Shown here: piece by piece, positions 1 through 7,091 of the stretch
Position numbering within the stretch: position 1 is the first letter of the stretch
Layout: each line of letters begins with the position of its first letter
NCBI RefSeq assembly: GCF_000720475.1
Contig: NZ_JOAP01000094.1
Coordinates: forward strand, 1 to 9,785
Origin: Streptomyces aureocirculatus
Lineage (GTDB): Bacteria; Actinomycetota; Actinomycetes; Streptomycetales; Streptomycetaceae
Length of the DNA: 9,785 nt
Reading direction: 5' to 3'
Position numbers and translations under genes: made by a program
The notes under the pieces: generated by a model
What the model was told of the DNA's origin: nothing
Seen by the model: the letters and a program-made list of their open reading frames with translations, nothing else
The model's database searches: none

Positions 1-2042
1 GGGTTTGGTGGTGTGGGGCGGGGAGTCGGGTGGCCTGGGCGGGGTGCTGGGGTGGGGCGGCCGTAGCCGTTCAGGGCGATGACCGCTCCGGTGGGGGCGA
101 TCGTGACGCGTGCGCTCCAGTGCCCGGGCGGCTCGCGGTCGTCGTCCACGTACACCCTGATCGTGACCGACCCGCCGGGCGAGAGCGTGCCGGACGACTG
201 GCTCAGGACGAGCCAGGAGGCACCGGTGCTCGCGGACCAGCGGACCGGCGAACTCCCCGCCCCGGTCAGCGTGATCAGCGTCACGCCGCCGTGTGACCTG
301 GCCTGGACACCGATCCGCCCGGCACCGGGTGCCGACCCCGCGGGCCCCCCGGGGCTGATGACCTCCACGGAGACACCAGGGCCCCCGCGGCCGTCGCGGA
401 AGCGGGGGTCGGAACCCGTACGGGCGTTGCCCGCGTTCTCATAGTCCTCGCGGCCGCCCCCGCCGCTGGCGCCGTCCTCCGCCTCGCTGACACCTGTCGC
501 GCGGCCGTCCCGCCCCTCACCCGTGAGAGGCGCACCCCGGTAGGCCGCCCAGAGGGCGAGAACGGGGGCGGCCACGACCGTCGCGACGACCGTCGTGGTG
601 ACCGCCCGCGCACGCAACCGCCCCCGGCGAGCCGCGTGGTCCTTGGGGTCCATTGGGAAGCCACGGCGGTCGAAACGGGGCCCGCCGCCGCGAGCCCTGC
701 GAGCCGTGCGCGGGGCGTGCGCCATGGCGTGGAGCAGAGCCGCGCGCGGGGCGGCGATCACCGGCAGCGCGGCCGGGGTGACGGCAGTGCCGGGCCAGGC
801 GCCGGAACCCGCGCTCTCGGCGGTACGGCGGCAACGCGGGCAGTCGTCGACGTGCCGGACCAGCTCGCGGCGCAGGGCGGTGCCGAGCAGGACCTGGTTG
901 TCGCCGGTGAGGCGGGCCACGATCGGGCAGGAACCGGTCTCGACGACGGCGAGGGCAGCGCGGGTGCGCTCCACCTCGCAGGCCGCGGAGGCGAGCAGTT
1001 CGCGGGCGGCGGCGGGGTCGAGGCCGAGGACGGCGGCGACCTCCTTGGGCGCGAGCCGGTGCCGGACGGCCAGCTCCAGGGCCTCACGCTGCTCGGGCGT
1101 GGTCCCCGCGGCCTCCGGCCAGGCCAACTGCGCCAGTTCGCGACGCCGGGCACGGGCGATGTCGTCGAGCGGCGTCGCCACGCCACCGGAGGCGTCGTTC
1201 CGGTCCTGCCGGTCACTCCGGTCCTGCCGATCGCTCCGCTCGTGCCGATCGCTCCGGTCCTGCCGGTCGCTCCAGTCGTGCCGGTCGCTCCAGTCGTTCC
1301 CGTCGTTCCAGTCGTTCCAGTCGTTCCCGTCGTTCCCGTTCCAGTCGTTCTGTGCGGCAGTCCGCGCGCCGTGCGCCGCACCCCCCGCGCCGGAGGGCGC
1401 CGGGGGCACCACGACTGGGCCCTGGGGCGCCGCGAAGGGGGCGCGCGGCACGCCGACGGGGCCCTGGGGGTGGTACCCCGGCACGGCCGCCGGAGCATGC
1501 GATGCGGCGGGCACGGGGTGATCCGGGGCTGCCGTCGCGGCAGCGGCAGCGGCGGGAGCACGACTCGCGTCGCCGCCCGCGCGCACAGGGCCCGCCAGGT
1601 CCGCCGGGTCCGCCGATGCCGGAGACGCCGGAGAAGCCGGAGACGCCACCGAGCCCGGAGACGCCGCCGAGGCCACCCCCCGGCCCCCGGCGTGCCCATG
1701 CCGCCCACGCTGCTTCGCCTCGGCCAGAGCCCGCAGGCACATCCAGCGGGCGAGTGCGTACAGCCACGCGCGGGTGTCGCCGTCGGGTCGCGCACCGCGG
1801 CGCTCGGCAAGGGCCAGCACGTCGCCGAGCGCGGCCGTCGCGGCGTCGTGGTCGCACAACACCGACAGGCAGTACGTGAACAGGCCGTCCAGGAACGGTT
1901 CGTAGTACGTGACCGGAGGCGCCGGGGGCGACAGCGGCGCCGGCGGCTGCGCGACCGCGCGTGGCACCACCCGCTTGCGGGCGCCCTGATGCGCCCGTTG
2001 CGCGCCGGTGGTGTACGTGGGGGTTTCCGGACTGCTGCTCAT
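1..2042 (-). CDS. ECF-sigma-like / zinc-finger / BACON-domain membrane protein (3' end beyond window)
   Basis: The frame reads without a stop from ATG at 2042 to the window edge, giving at least 680 residues. Residues about 47-112 resemble sigma-70 region 2 (helical, with an [16 protein letters not shown] core). Residues 232-283 are an Asp-rich tripeptide repeat. Residues about 315-361 resemble a region 4 helix-turn-helix ([20 protein letters not shown]). H397-x3-C401-x2-C404 matches the zinc motif of zf-HC2 anti-sigma domains. After basic residues, 481-501 is a membrane helix, so the N-terminus should be inside. Residues about 573-661 look like a BACON-type Ig-like domain (WSAS..WL.LS..SGTL..GGSVTI), followed by a Pro-rich tail. 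The sigma-like parts are degenerate, so it may be a regulator or a tethered pseudo-sigma rather than a working sigma factor. An adjacent GTG at 2045 could be the true start, because a TACCTT -10 lies 7 bases before it. Coding is certain; function is not recognised beyond the domains. Confidence 0.85.
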   Translation of the reverse strand, partial: MSSSPETPTYTTGAQRAHQGARKRVVPRAVAQPPAPLSPPAPPVTYYEPFLDGLFTYCLSVLCDHDAATAALGDVLALAERRGARPDGDTRAWLYALARWMCLRALAEAKQRGRHGHAGGRGVASAASPGSVASPASPASPASADPADLAGPVRAGGDASRAPAAAAAATAAPDHPVPAASHAPAAVPGYHPQGPVGVPRAPFAAPQGPVVVPPAPSGAGGAAHGARTAAQNDWNGNDGNDWNDWNDGNDWSDRHDWSDRQDRSDRHERSDRQDRSDRQDRNDASGGVATPLDDIARARRRELAQLAWPEAAGTTPEQREALELAVRHRLAPKEVAAVLGLDPAAARELLASAACEVERTRAALAVVETGSCPIVARLTGDNQVLLGTALRRELVRHVDDCPRCRRTAESAGSGAWPGTAVTPAALPVIAAPRAALLHAMAHAPRTARRARGGGPRFDRRGFPMDPKDHAARRGRLRARAVTTTVVATVVAAPVLALWAAYRGAPLTGEGRDGRATGVSEAEDGASGGGGREDYENAGNARTGSDPRFRDGRGGPGVSVEVISPGGPAGSAPGAGRIGVQARSHGGVTLITLTGAGSSPVRWSASTGASWLVLSQSSGTLSPGGSVTIRVYVDDDREPPGHWSARVTIAPTGAVIALNGYGRPTPAPRPGHPTPRPTPPN
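1194..1349 (-). repeat. Degenerate 9-bp / tripeptide repeat (Asp-x-x)
   Basis: Inside the sigma-like gene, residues 232-283 repeat D-x-x about seventeen times ([18 protein letters not shown] types), often as a six-residue DRQDRS or DWSDRH unit. At DNA level this is a 9- or 18-bp degenerate repeat. It separates the region 2-like and region 4-like parts and is expected to be disordered and highly charged. Slippage here would change length by whole codons. Confidence 0.85.
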
Positions 2043-2045
2043 CAC

Positions 2046-2058
2046 CCGTGCGAAGGTA
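2046..2058 (-). promoter_or_regulatory. Candidate leaderless -10 (TACCTT) for the sigma-like gene
   Basis: Read on the minus strand, TACCTT at 2058-2053 fits TANNNT. It is followed by 7 bases and then GTG at 2045, with ATG at 2042. No Shine-Dalgarno sequence lies at a usable distance. The -35 region (around 2076-2082) is weak. An AT-richer stretch at 2090-2130 could hold another promoter, so this remains a candidate. Confidence 0.35.
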
Positions 2059-2082
2059 GGCGCATGATGCAGACCCGTTCTG

Positions 2083-2133
2083 CCCCCTTGAGCGCATTTA
2101 ATCCTTACGGGTGAACAGATCCCTCAAAAGGGG
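2083..2133. repeat. Inverted repeat CCCCTTGAG / CTCAA(AA)GGGG
   Basis: CCCCTTGAG near 2084-2092 is mirrored by CTCAAAAGGGG at 2123-2133, with two extra A bases and about 30 bases between the arms. It lies in the AT-richest part of the divergent region. It is upstream of the predicted radA transcription start, so it could be a regulator site or could fold in a transcript reading left. No function is assigned. Confidence 0.35.
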
Positions 2134-2201
2134 ACAGGAAGCCAAGATTCCACTGCCCGTTCACGCGGGCGGGCCGCGGGCGACCCAGCGGCCGGGACCC
2201 G

Positions 2202-2230
2202 TTGTCAGTGGCGGCGGCTACGGTTCACGC
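2202..2230 (+). promoter_or_regulatory. RecA-NDp-type (PafBC-dependent) DNA-damage promoter of radA
   Basis: TTGTCAGTG at 2202-2210, exactly 8 bases, then TACGGT at 2219-2224 reproduces the published RecA-NDp consensus tTGTCRgtg-N8-TAnnnT. In mycobacteria this motif drives LexA-independent induction after DNA damage through the transcription factor PafBC. The last base of the -10 is followed by 6 bases and then the radA ATG at 2231. Transcription would therefore begin at or very near the A of the start codon, giving a leaderless mRNA. The match is seen directly; use by PafBC in this organism is inferred. Confidence 0.85.
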
Positions 2231-3640
2231 ATGGCTGCCCGTACGAAAACCGCCAAGGACCGCCCGTCCTACCGCTGCACGGAATGCGGCTGGCAGACGG
2301 CGAAGTGGCTCGGCCGCTGCCCCGAGTGCCAGGCATGGGGCACGGTCGAGGAGTACGGCGCGCCCGCGGTGCGCACGACCTCCCCCGGCCGCGTCACCTC
2401 CTCCGCGCTGCCCATCGGCCAGGTGGACGGCCGCAGCGCCACCGCCCGCACCACCGGCGTGGCCGAGCTGGACCGGGTGCTCGGCGGCGGCCTGGTGCCG
2501 GGCGCCGTGGTGCTGCTCGCGGGCGAGCCGGGCGTCGGCAAGTCCACGCTGCTGCTCGACGTCGCGGCGAAGGCGGCCACGGACGAGCACCGCACGCTCT
2601 ATGTCACCGGCGAGGAGTCGGCGAGCCAGGTCCGGCTGCGCGCCGACCGCATCGGCGCGCTCGCGGACCATCTGTATCTGGCGGCCGAGACCGATCTGGC
2701 CGCCGTCCTCGGCCACTTGGACGCGGTGAAGCCCTCGCTCCTGGTCCTCGACTCGGTGCAGACGGTCGCTTCGCCGGAGATCGACGGCGCGCCGGGCGGC
2801 ATGGCGCAGGTCCGTGAGGTCGCCGGCGCCCTGATCCGCGCCTCCAAGGAGCGCGGCATGTCCACGATCCTGGTCGGCCATGTCACGAAGGACGGCGCGA
2901 TCGCGGGCCCGCGCCTCCTGGAGCACCTCGTGGACGTGGTGCTGCACTTCGAGGGCGACCGACACGCCCGCCTGCGCCTGGTCCGCGGCGTGAAGAACCG
3001 GTACGGGACGACGGACGAGGTCGGCTGCTTCGAACTGCACGACGAGGGCATCACGGGCCTGACCGACCCCTCGGGCCTGTTCCTGACGCGCCGCGCCGAG
3101 CCGGTCCCCGGCACCTGTCTGACGGTGACCCTGGAGGGCCGCCGCCCCCTGGTCGCCGAGGTCCAGGCGCTCACGGTCGACTCGCAGATCCCCTCCCCGC
3201 GCCGCACCACCTCCGGCCTGGAGACGTCCCGCGTCTCGATGATGCTGGCGGTCCTGGAGCAGCGCGGCCGCATCACCGCGCTCGGCAAGCGCGACATCTA
3301 CAGCGCCACGGTCGGCGGCGTGAAGCTGTCCGAACCGGCCGCGGACCTGGCCGTGGCGCTCGCCCTGGCCAGCGCGGCCAGCGACACCCCGCTGCCGAAG
3401 AACCTGGTCGCGATCGGCGAGGTGGGCCTGGCCGGCGAGGTCAGAAGGGTCACCGGAGTGCAGCGCAGGCTGGCCGAGGCGCACCGCCTGGGCTTCACCC
3501 ACGCCCTCGTCCCCACCGACCCGGGGAAGGTCCCGGCCGGTATGAAGGTCACCGAAGTCGCCGACATGGGCGACGCGCTGCGGGTCCTTCCGAGATCGCG
3601 TCGGCGAGAGGCCCCACGGGAGGACAACCAGCGCCGGTAG
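2231..3640 (+). CDS. radA: DNA repair protein RadA (Sms), branch-migration helicase
   Basis: The product is 469 residues, the usual RadA length. RadA is a RecA-like ATPase that drives branch migration of recombination intermediates and acts as a DnaB-type hexameric helicase. The N-terminal C4 zinc finger is complete (C16-x2-C19 and C30-x2-C33). The Walker A motif GEPGVGKST lies at 98-106 and Walker B (LLVLD) ends at D174. The RadA-specific KNRYG motif is at 255-259. From about 300 to the end is the Lon-protease-like domain, without protease function in this family. The ATG at 2231 is chosen because it gives the family N-terminus and sits 7 bases after the -10. An in-frame GTG at 2111 would add 40 residues lacking RadA character and would overlap the promoter. 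It is followed by disA on the same strand after 90 bases. All key residues are present. Confidence 0.97.
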   Translation: MAARTKTAKDRPSYRCTECGWQTAKWLGRCPECQAWGTVEEYGAPAVRTTSPGRVTSSALPIGQVDGRSATARTTGVAELDRVLGGGLVPGAVVLLAGEPGVGKSTLLLDVAAKAATDEHRTLYVTGEESASQVRLRADRIGALADHLYLAAETDLAAVLGHLDAVKPSLLVLDSVQTVASPEIDGAPGGMAQVREVAGALIRASKERGMSTILVGHVTKDGAIAGPRLLEHLVDVVLHFEGDRHARLRLVRGVKNRYGTTDEVGCFELHDEGITGLTDPSGLFLTRRAEPVPGTCLTVTLEGRRPLVAEVQALTVDSQIPSPRRTTSGLETSRVSMMLAVLEQRGRITALGKRDIYSATVGGVKLSEPAADLAVALALASAASDTPLPKNLVAIGEVGLAGEVRRVTGVQRRLAEAHRLGFTHALVPTDPGKVPAGMKVTEVADMGDALRVLPRSRRREAPREDNQRR

Positions 3641-3643
3641 ACT
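3638..3643 (+). promoter_or_regulatory. Possible -10 (TAGACT) for disA, overlapping the radA stop codon
   Basis: TAGACT fits the vegetative TANNNT -10 and contains the radA stop TAG. It would give disA its own transcript with a leader of roughly 80 bases. I see no convincing TTGAC-like -35 at 16-19 bases upstream, so disA may rely wholly or partly on read-through from the radA promoter. Confidence 0.25.
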
Positions 3644-3730
3644 TTGCCCTGGTCTCGCCCATCCGTACGAAGCAAGGCGTGCGGCGGAGCGTCGGCCAAG
3701 GGTTGGACAACCTGCGACCAGAGGAGTGCA

Positions 3731-4855
3731 GTGGCAGCCAACGACCGGGGAGCGGCTCCCGGGAAGCCCGGTGGAGGCTCCGCTGCCGACGCGCTGATGC
3801 GCGCTTCCCTGAGCGCGGTCGCGCCGGGCAAGGCCCTGCGCGACGGCCTGGAGCGCATCCTCAGAGGCAACACGGGCGGGCTCATCGTGCTCGGCTCCGA
3901 CAAGACCGTCGAGTCGATGTGTACGGGCGGTTTCGTCCTGGATGTCGAGTTCACCGCCACGCGCCTGCGTGAGCTGTGCAAACTCGACGGCGGCATCGTG
4001 CTCGACAAGGACATCACCAAGATCCTGCGCGCGGGCGTGCAGTTGGTGCCCGACCCCACCATCCCCACGGAGGAGACCGGCACCCGGCACCGCACGGCGG
4101 ACCGGGTCAGCAAACAGGTCGGCTTCCCCGTCGTCTCGGTGTCCCAGTCGATGCGCCTCATCGCGCTGTACGTGGACGGTCAGCGCCGCGTCCTAGAGGA
4201 CTCCGCGGCGATCCTGTCACGTGCCAACCAGGCCCTCGCCACCCTTGAGCGGTACAAGCTCCGCCTGGACGAGGTCGCGGGCACGCTCTCCGCCCTGGAG
4301 ATCGAGGACTTGGTGACGGTGCGGGACGTGACCGCCGTCGCCCAGCGCCTGGAGATGGTGCGCCGCATCGCCACGGAGATCGCCGAGTACGTGGTGGAGC
4401 TCGGCACGGACGGCCGCCTCCTGACCCTCCAGCTCGACGAGTTGATCGCGGGCGTGGAGCCGGAGCGCGAACTGGTCGTACGGGACTATGTCCCCGAGCC
4501 CACGGCGAAGCGCTCCCGCACGGTGGACGAGGCGCTGTCCGACCTCGACTCCCTGAGCCACGCCGAACTCCTCGAACTGCCCACGGTCGCCCGCGCCCTC
4601 GGATACACGGGGTCGCCGGAAACCCTCGACTCGGCGGTGTCGCCGCGCGGCTTCCGGCTCCTCGCGAAGGTCCCCCGGCTGCCAGGGGCCATCATCGACC
4701 GGCTCGTCGAGCACTTCGGCGGACTCCAGAAGCTGCTCGCCGCGAGCGTCGACGACCTCCAGACGGTCGACGGGGTGGGCGAGGCCCGGGCCCGCAGCGT
4801 CCGCGAGGGCCTGTCCCGGCTCGCCGAGTCCTCCATCCTGGAGCGGTACGTCTAG
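3731..4855 (+). CDS. disA: DNA integrity scanning protein DisA, diadenylate cyclase
   Basis: The product is 374 residues. DisA makes cyclic di-AMP from two ATP; as an octamer it scans DNA and lowers synthesis at branched recombination intermediates. The N-terminal DAC domain (about 10-150) has the catalytic DG motif at D86-G87 in [10 protein letters not shown], and the second signature GTRHR with R119-H120-R121. A helical linker follows, then a C-terminal helix-hairpin-helix DNA-binding domain (about 310-374) with a VDGVGEARA hairpin. GTG at 3731 is preceded by AGAGGAG 4 bases upstream and gives the family N-terminus; the TTG at 3644 has no such support. The motif reads DGG rather than the DGA of Bacillus and mycobacterial enzymes. 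The radA neighbour matches a role at recombination intermediates. Osmotic and developmental effects of c-di-AMP are known in Streptomyces. Confidence 0.97.
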   Translation: MAANDRGAAPGKPGGGSAADALMRASLSAVAPGKALRDGLERILRGNTGGLIVLGSDKTVESMCTGGFVLDVEFTATRLRELCKLDGGIVLDKDITKILRAGVQLVPDPTIPTEETGTRHRTADRVSKQVGFPVVSVSQSMRLIALYVDGQRRVLEDSAAILSRANQALATLERYKLRLDEVAGTLSALEIEDLVTVRDVTAVAQRLEMVRRIATEIAEYVVELGTDGRLLTLQLDELIAGVEPERELVVRDYVPEPTAKRSRTVDEALSDLDSLSHAELLELPTVARALGYTGSPETLDSAVSPRGFRLLAKVPRLPGAIIDRLVEHFGGLQKLLAASVDDLQTVDGVGEARARSVREGLSRLAESSILERYV

Positions 4856-4898
4856 CCTCCGGCGGGGCGAGCGGCGTACGCGGACAGCCCGGTCCCAG

Positions 4899-4971
4899 GT
4901 CGGCGGCCTCGGCCGCCCGACACCCGACCCCGGCCTCCCCCGGCGGGCGGCCCCGGGCCCGGCGGGCGGCC
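4899..4971. terminator. GC-rich hairpins between convergent genes (possible bidirectional terminator)
   Basis: The gap between convergent disA and the next gene holds several self-complementary segments. GTCGGCGGC-CTCG-GCCGCCCGAC at 4899-4921 forms a stem with one bulged base. GGCCGCCCG at 4911-4919 is perfectly complementary to CGGGCGGCC at 4944-4952 and again at 4963-4971. The 13-base CCGGCGGGCGGCC is directly repeated (4940-4952, 4959-4971). There is no T-tract, as is common in Streptomyces. The terminator role is inferred from position. Confidence 0.4.
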
Positions 4972-5793
4972 TCAGTCCTTGGCGAGCACGAACGACGCCG
5001 GAGCGACCTTGCCGAGGCCGGGCGAGCTGACCTCGACCAGATAGGTGCCTGCCTTGGCGCTGCCCGCCGGAGGCGTCGCGCACTGCGGGGCGCTGGCCTT
5101 GCGGTCCCACTCCACGGCGTACGTCACCTGTCCGTCCGCGGGCACCCGGTACAGGAGGCTCGCCCTGGCGCCGGGGCAGTCGGCGGAGGACCAGAGCGTG
5201 TCGTCCGCACCGGCCTGAGTGATCGTCAAGACGGTGCCCTTGCCGCCGAGATCGACCTTGCAGGCCTTTCCGCCGGTGTTGACGGCGGTCAGCTCCAGCT
5301 TCGGCTTCTGGCCGGGCGCGTAGGTGTTCCGCACGCTGCGCAGCTTCAACTCGACCGCGCCGGGCGTGCAGTTGGCCACGGTCGACCCCGCGGGCAGCCG
5401 CTGCCCGGATCCACCGCCGCCCTTGGCGTCGTCCGTGCCGCCGCCCCCGGCACCGCCGTCGGACGACCCGCCGGAGCCGGAGCCGCCTGAGCCCGCGGAG
5501 TCCCCGGAGCCCGAGCCGCCGCCGTCGGCGCCGTCCTGCGAGCCCTCCGACTCGTCCCGCCCGCCCGGGTGTTCACTGATCGCGGGCCCCGAACTGGAGG
5601 GCCCGGGGGTGATGGACGTCGCGGGTCCGTTGCCCGACGGGCCGTCGGCGCCGTTCTCGCCGTCGCCTCCGCCCGACGCCAAGGCCCATACGACAAGCAG
5701 CAAGAGGAGTCCGACCATGGACAGCAGGACGGCCCTCCGACGCCAATAGATGGAGGAGGGAAGCGGCCCGATCGGATTGCGCAAAGATCCCAC
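4972..5793 (-). CDS. Membrane-anchored protein with Gly/Ser linker and extracytoplasmic Ig-like domain
   Basis: The product is 273 residues. WRRR at 17-20 precedes a single strong membrane helix at 21-39, giving an N-in, C-out anchor. Residues 40-139 are a Gly/Ser/Asp-rich low-complexity linker. The C-terminal domain (about 140-273) has four cysteines (142, 178, 206, 238), which could form two disulfides. Its alternating beta pattern (LELTAVNTGGKACKVDL, then LWSSADCP, then YAVEWD, then GTYLVEV) resembles BsuPI-like or other Ig-fold domains; that resemblance is from memory and weak. There is no lipobox, so it is not an obvious lipoprotein. The GTG at 5793 is preferred over TTG at 5799, because TAAGGT lies 6 bases before it and could serve as a -10 or a weak ribosome site. 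It is divergent from the PAP2 gene. The function is unknown, possibly in the cell envelope. Confidence 0.88.
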   Translation of the reverse strand: MGSLRNPIGPLPSSIYWRRRAVLLSMVGLLLLLVVWALASGGGDGENGADGPSGNGPATSITPGPSSSGPAISEHPGGRDESEGSQDGADGGGSGSGDSAGSGGSGSGGSSDGGAGGGGTDDAKGGGGSGQRLPAGSTVANCTPGAVELKLRSVRNTYAPGQKPKLELTAVNTGGKACKVDLGGKGTVLTITQAGADDTLWSSADCPGARASLLYRVPADGQVTYAVEWDRKASAPQCATPPAGSAKAGTYLVEVSSPGLGKVAPASFVLAKD

Positions 5794-5799
5794 GCCCAA

Positions 5800-5827
5800 A
5801 CCTTACGAGAGAACCGGGCGTTGTCCT
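5800..5827 (-). promoter_or_regulatory. Candidate leaderless promoter of the membrane-anchored protein gene
   Basis: On the minus strand, AGGACA (5827-5822) is followed by 16 bases and TAAGGT (5805-5800). Then come 6 bases and GTG at 5793. The -35 matches TTGACA at four of six positions. The TAAGG could alternatively be read as a Shine-Dalgarno sequence, so the leaderless interpretation is tentative. Confidence 0.4.
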
Positions 5828-5923
5828 GCCCCACCCGCCGCCTCAGGTCACAACTTTTGCGGATCATCATTCCGGTCGGGCCCTCCGAGGGGCACGCGCA
5901 CGCCCCCGCTCCTCCCCGCCACC

Positions 5924-5939
5924 CCTGACTTTCGTCAGG
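5924..5939. promoter_or_regulatory. Palindromic operator CCTGAC-TTTC-GTCAGG upstream of the PAP2 gene
   Basis: This is a perfect 6-base inverted repeat with a 4-base spacer in the divergent region. Its centre is 68.5 bases before the PAP2 start codon at 6000, upstream of the candidate -35. A near copy lies before the histidine kinase gene (9626-9641): over the 19 positions 5922-5940 and 9624-9642, 16 are identical. A shared regulator, plausibly the NarL-type regulator encoded at 7101-7775, is inferred. Confidence 0.6.
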
Positions 5940-5962
5940 TCCGTGACCCACCGGTCGCTGGA

Positions 5963-5991
5963 TGTGACGGGGCGGAACCACTTCGTACCGT
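5963..5991 (+). promoter_or_regulatory. Candidate leaderless promoter of the PAP2 gene
   Basis: A -35-like TGTGAC at 5963-5968 is followed by 17 bases and a -10 TACCGT at 5986-5991. The ATG at 6000 begins 8 bases further on. No Shine-Dalgarno sequence precedes it, so a leaderless transcript is likely. The weak -35 fits a promoter that needs an activator. Confidence 0.45.
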
Positions 5992-5999
5992 CCGTAATC

Positions 6000-7091
6000 A
6001 TGGACACCATGGATTCTTCTGGCCTCTACCTCGACGTCACCGAGTTCGCCCGTGACACCCCGGCCTGGGTGCAGCACCTCGCGGAGGTGTGGACGGAACT
6101 GGGCCTGCTGCTCTTCGGCGCGCTCTTCGTCGTCGCCTGGTGGCGGGCGCGCGGCGGCGACCCGCGTGCCGTCGCGGTGGCGGTCCTCGCGCCGCTCGGC
6201 ACGGCGCTCGCGTACGTCATCAGCGAGGCCGTGAAGTCCGTCATCGAGGAGGAGCGGCCGTGCCGGGCGGTGTCCGGGGCGCTGAGGCCGCTCGTGGAGT
6301 GCCCGCCGCACGGCGACTGGTCGTTCCCGAGCAACCACTCGACGATCGCGGGCGCCGCCGCCCTCGGTCTCGCCCTCGCCTGGCCCCGCATCGCGGCCCT
6401 GACCCTGCCGATGGCCGTGCTCATGGCCTTCTCCCGGGTGTTCGTGGGCGTGCACTACCCGCACGACGTGGCCGTCGGTCTGGTGCTCGGCGCGGTCGTG
6501 GTGTTCCTCGCGGTGCGGCTCGCCGCCACCCCGGTGACGCGGATCACGGAGGCGATGCGGGGATCGCGTACCGGTGTCGTCCGGTGGTTCGCGGGCCAGG
6601 GCCCCGCCACGGCGTCCGCTCCCGCGGCGTCGAGTCCGGCCACCGCCTCGGCCTTCGTGCCCCGCCAGGACGGCCAGTACCGCAACTCCCTCCCGTACGA
6701 GCCCGCACGGGCCGCGGGGCCGGGGGGCGGCTACGCCCCTGCGGGGCAGCAGGCCGAGCGCCCGCAGGACCGGACGATCGCACTCCGCCGCCAGGACCGG
6801 GCGGCGGCGCCCCGGCAGGACGAGACGATGGCGCTGCGCCGGGTTCCGCAGCAGCATGACGCCCAGCAGCCGCAGCAGCCCGAGCAGCCCGGGCGGCAGT
6901 CCCAGCCGCACGGGGAGCCGTACCCCGGCCATCAGACCGGCCATCAGACCGAGTACGAGTACGAGCACGGCCACCAAGCCCAGTACCCGTCCGGCCATGG
7001 AGCCCAGTACCCGTACGGCGACGAGGCCGAGTACCCGTACGGGCGGGAGACGGCAGACCGGCCGGAGGACCCCCGCCACCCCCGCCCCTGA
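6000..7091 (+). CDS. PAP2-family phosphatase, probably of undecaprenyl pyrophosphate type
   Basis: The product is 363 residues. The membrane core (about 30-175) contains all three PAP2 motifs: K79-x6-R86-P87, P110-S-N-H113, and S145-R146-x5-H152-x3-D156. H152 is the expected nucleophile and H113 the acid. Membrane segments are seen at about 33-48, 57-75, 116-128, 131-147 and 157-175. Enzymes of this family remove phosphate from lipid phosphates; BcrC-type members recycle undecaprenyl pyrophosphate for peptidoglycan synthesis and give bacitracin tolerance. The exact substrate cannot be read here. Residues 176-363 form a hydrophilic, Gln/His/Tyr-rich low-complexity tail not needed for catalysis in this family. 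The first ATG at 6000 is chosen for its -10 spacing; ATG at 6009 is possible. It converges on the response regulator gene with only 9 bases between stops. Confidence 0.92.
   Translation: MDTMDSSGLYLDVTEFARDTPAWVQHLAEVWTELGLLLFGALFVVAWWRARGGDPRAVAVAVLAPLGTALAYVISEAVKSVIEEERPCRAVSGALRPLVECPPHGDWSFPSNHSTIAGAAALGLALAWPRIAALTLPMAVLMAFSRVFVGVHYPHDVAVGLVLGAVVVFLAVRLAATPVTRITEAMRGSRTGVVRWFAGQGPATASAPAASSPATASAFVPRQDGQYRNSLPYEPARAAGPGGGYAPAGQQAERPQDRTIALRRQDRAAAPRQDETMALRRVPQQHDAQQPQQPEQPGRQSQPHGEPYPGHQTGHQTEYEYEHGHQAQYPSGHGAQYPYGDEAEYPYGRETADRPEDPRHPRP
6927..7051 (+). repeat. Short tandem repeats in the PAP2 tail
   Basis: A 12-base unit GGCCATCAGACC occurs twice in tandem (6927-6938, 6939-6950) and encodes GHQT twice. 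GAGTAC follows twice (6951-6962). Three looser copies then encode AQYPSGHG, AQYPYGDE and AEYPYGRE. The segment looks expanded by slippage, all in frame, and gives a Tyr/His/Gln-rich tail. Confidence 0.75.

Noticed and set aside
595..1521. Plus-strand 308-codon open frame with Ser/Arg/Cys repeats
   Set aside because: It is antisense to the sigma-like gene, has improbable Arg/Ser/Cys composition and no domain, and arises from GC-rich codon bias.
758..1810. Minus-strand open frame with a collagen-like Gly-Thr-Thr repeat
   Set aside because: It is a shifted reading of the Asp-x-x repeat in the sigma-like gene. The neighbouring frame is open through the whole region and shows recognisable domains.
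2111..2230. N-terminal extension of RadA from an upstream GTG
   Set aside because: The 40 extra residues lack RadA character, and the stretch contains the RecA-NDp promoter, so it is upstream of the transcript.
2225..4090. Minus-strand 621-codon open frame across radA and disA
   Set aside because: It is fully antisense to two certain genes and has a biased composition; a long shadow frame is expected at this GC content.
5346..7079. Minus-strand 577-codon open frame spanning the PAP2 gene and part of the membrane-protein gene
   Set aside because: It overlaps two supported genes in other frames and is dominated by Arg, Gly and His, with no recognisable domain.
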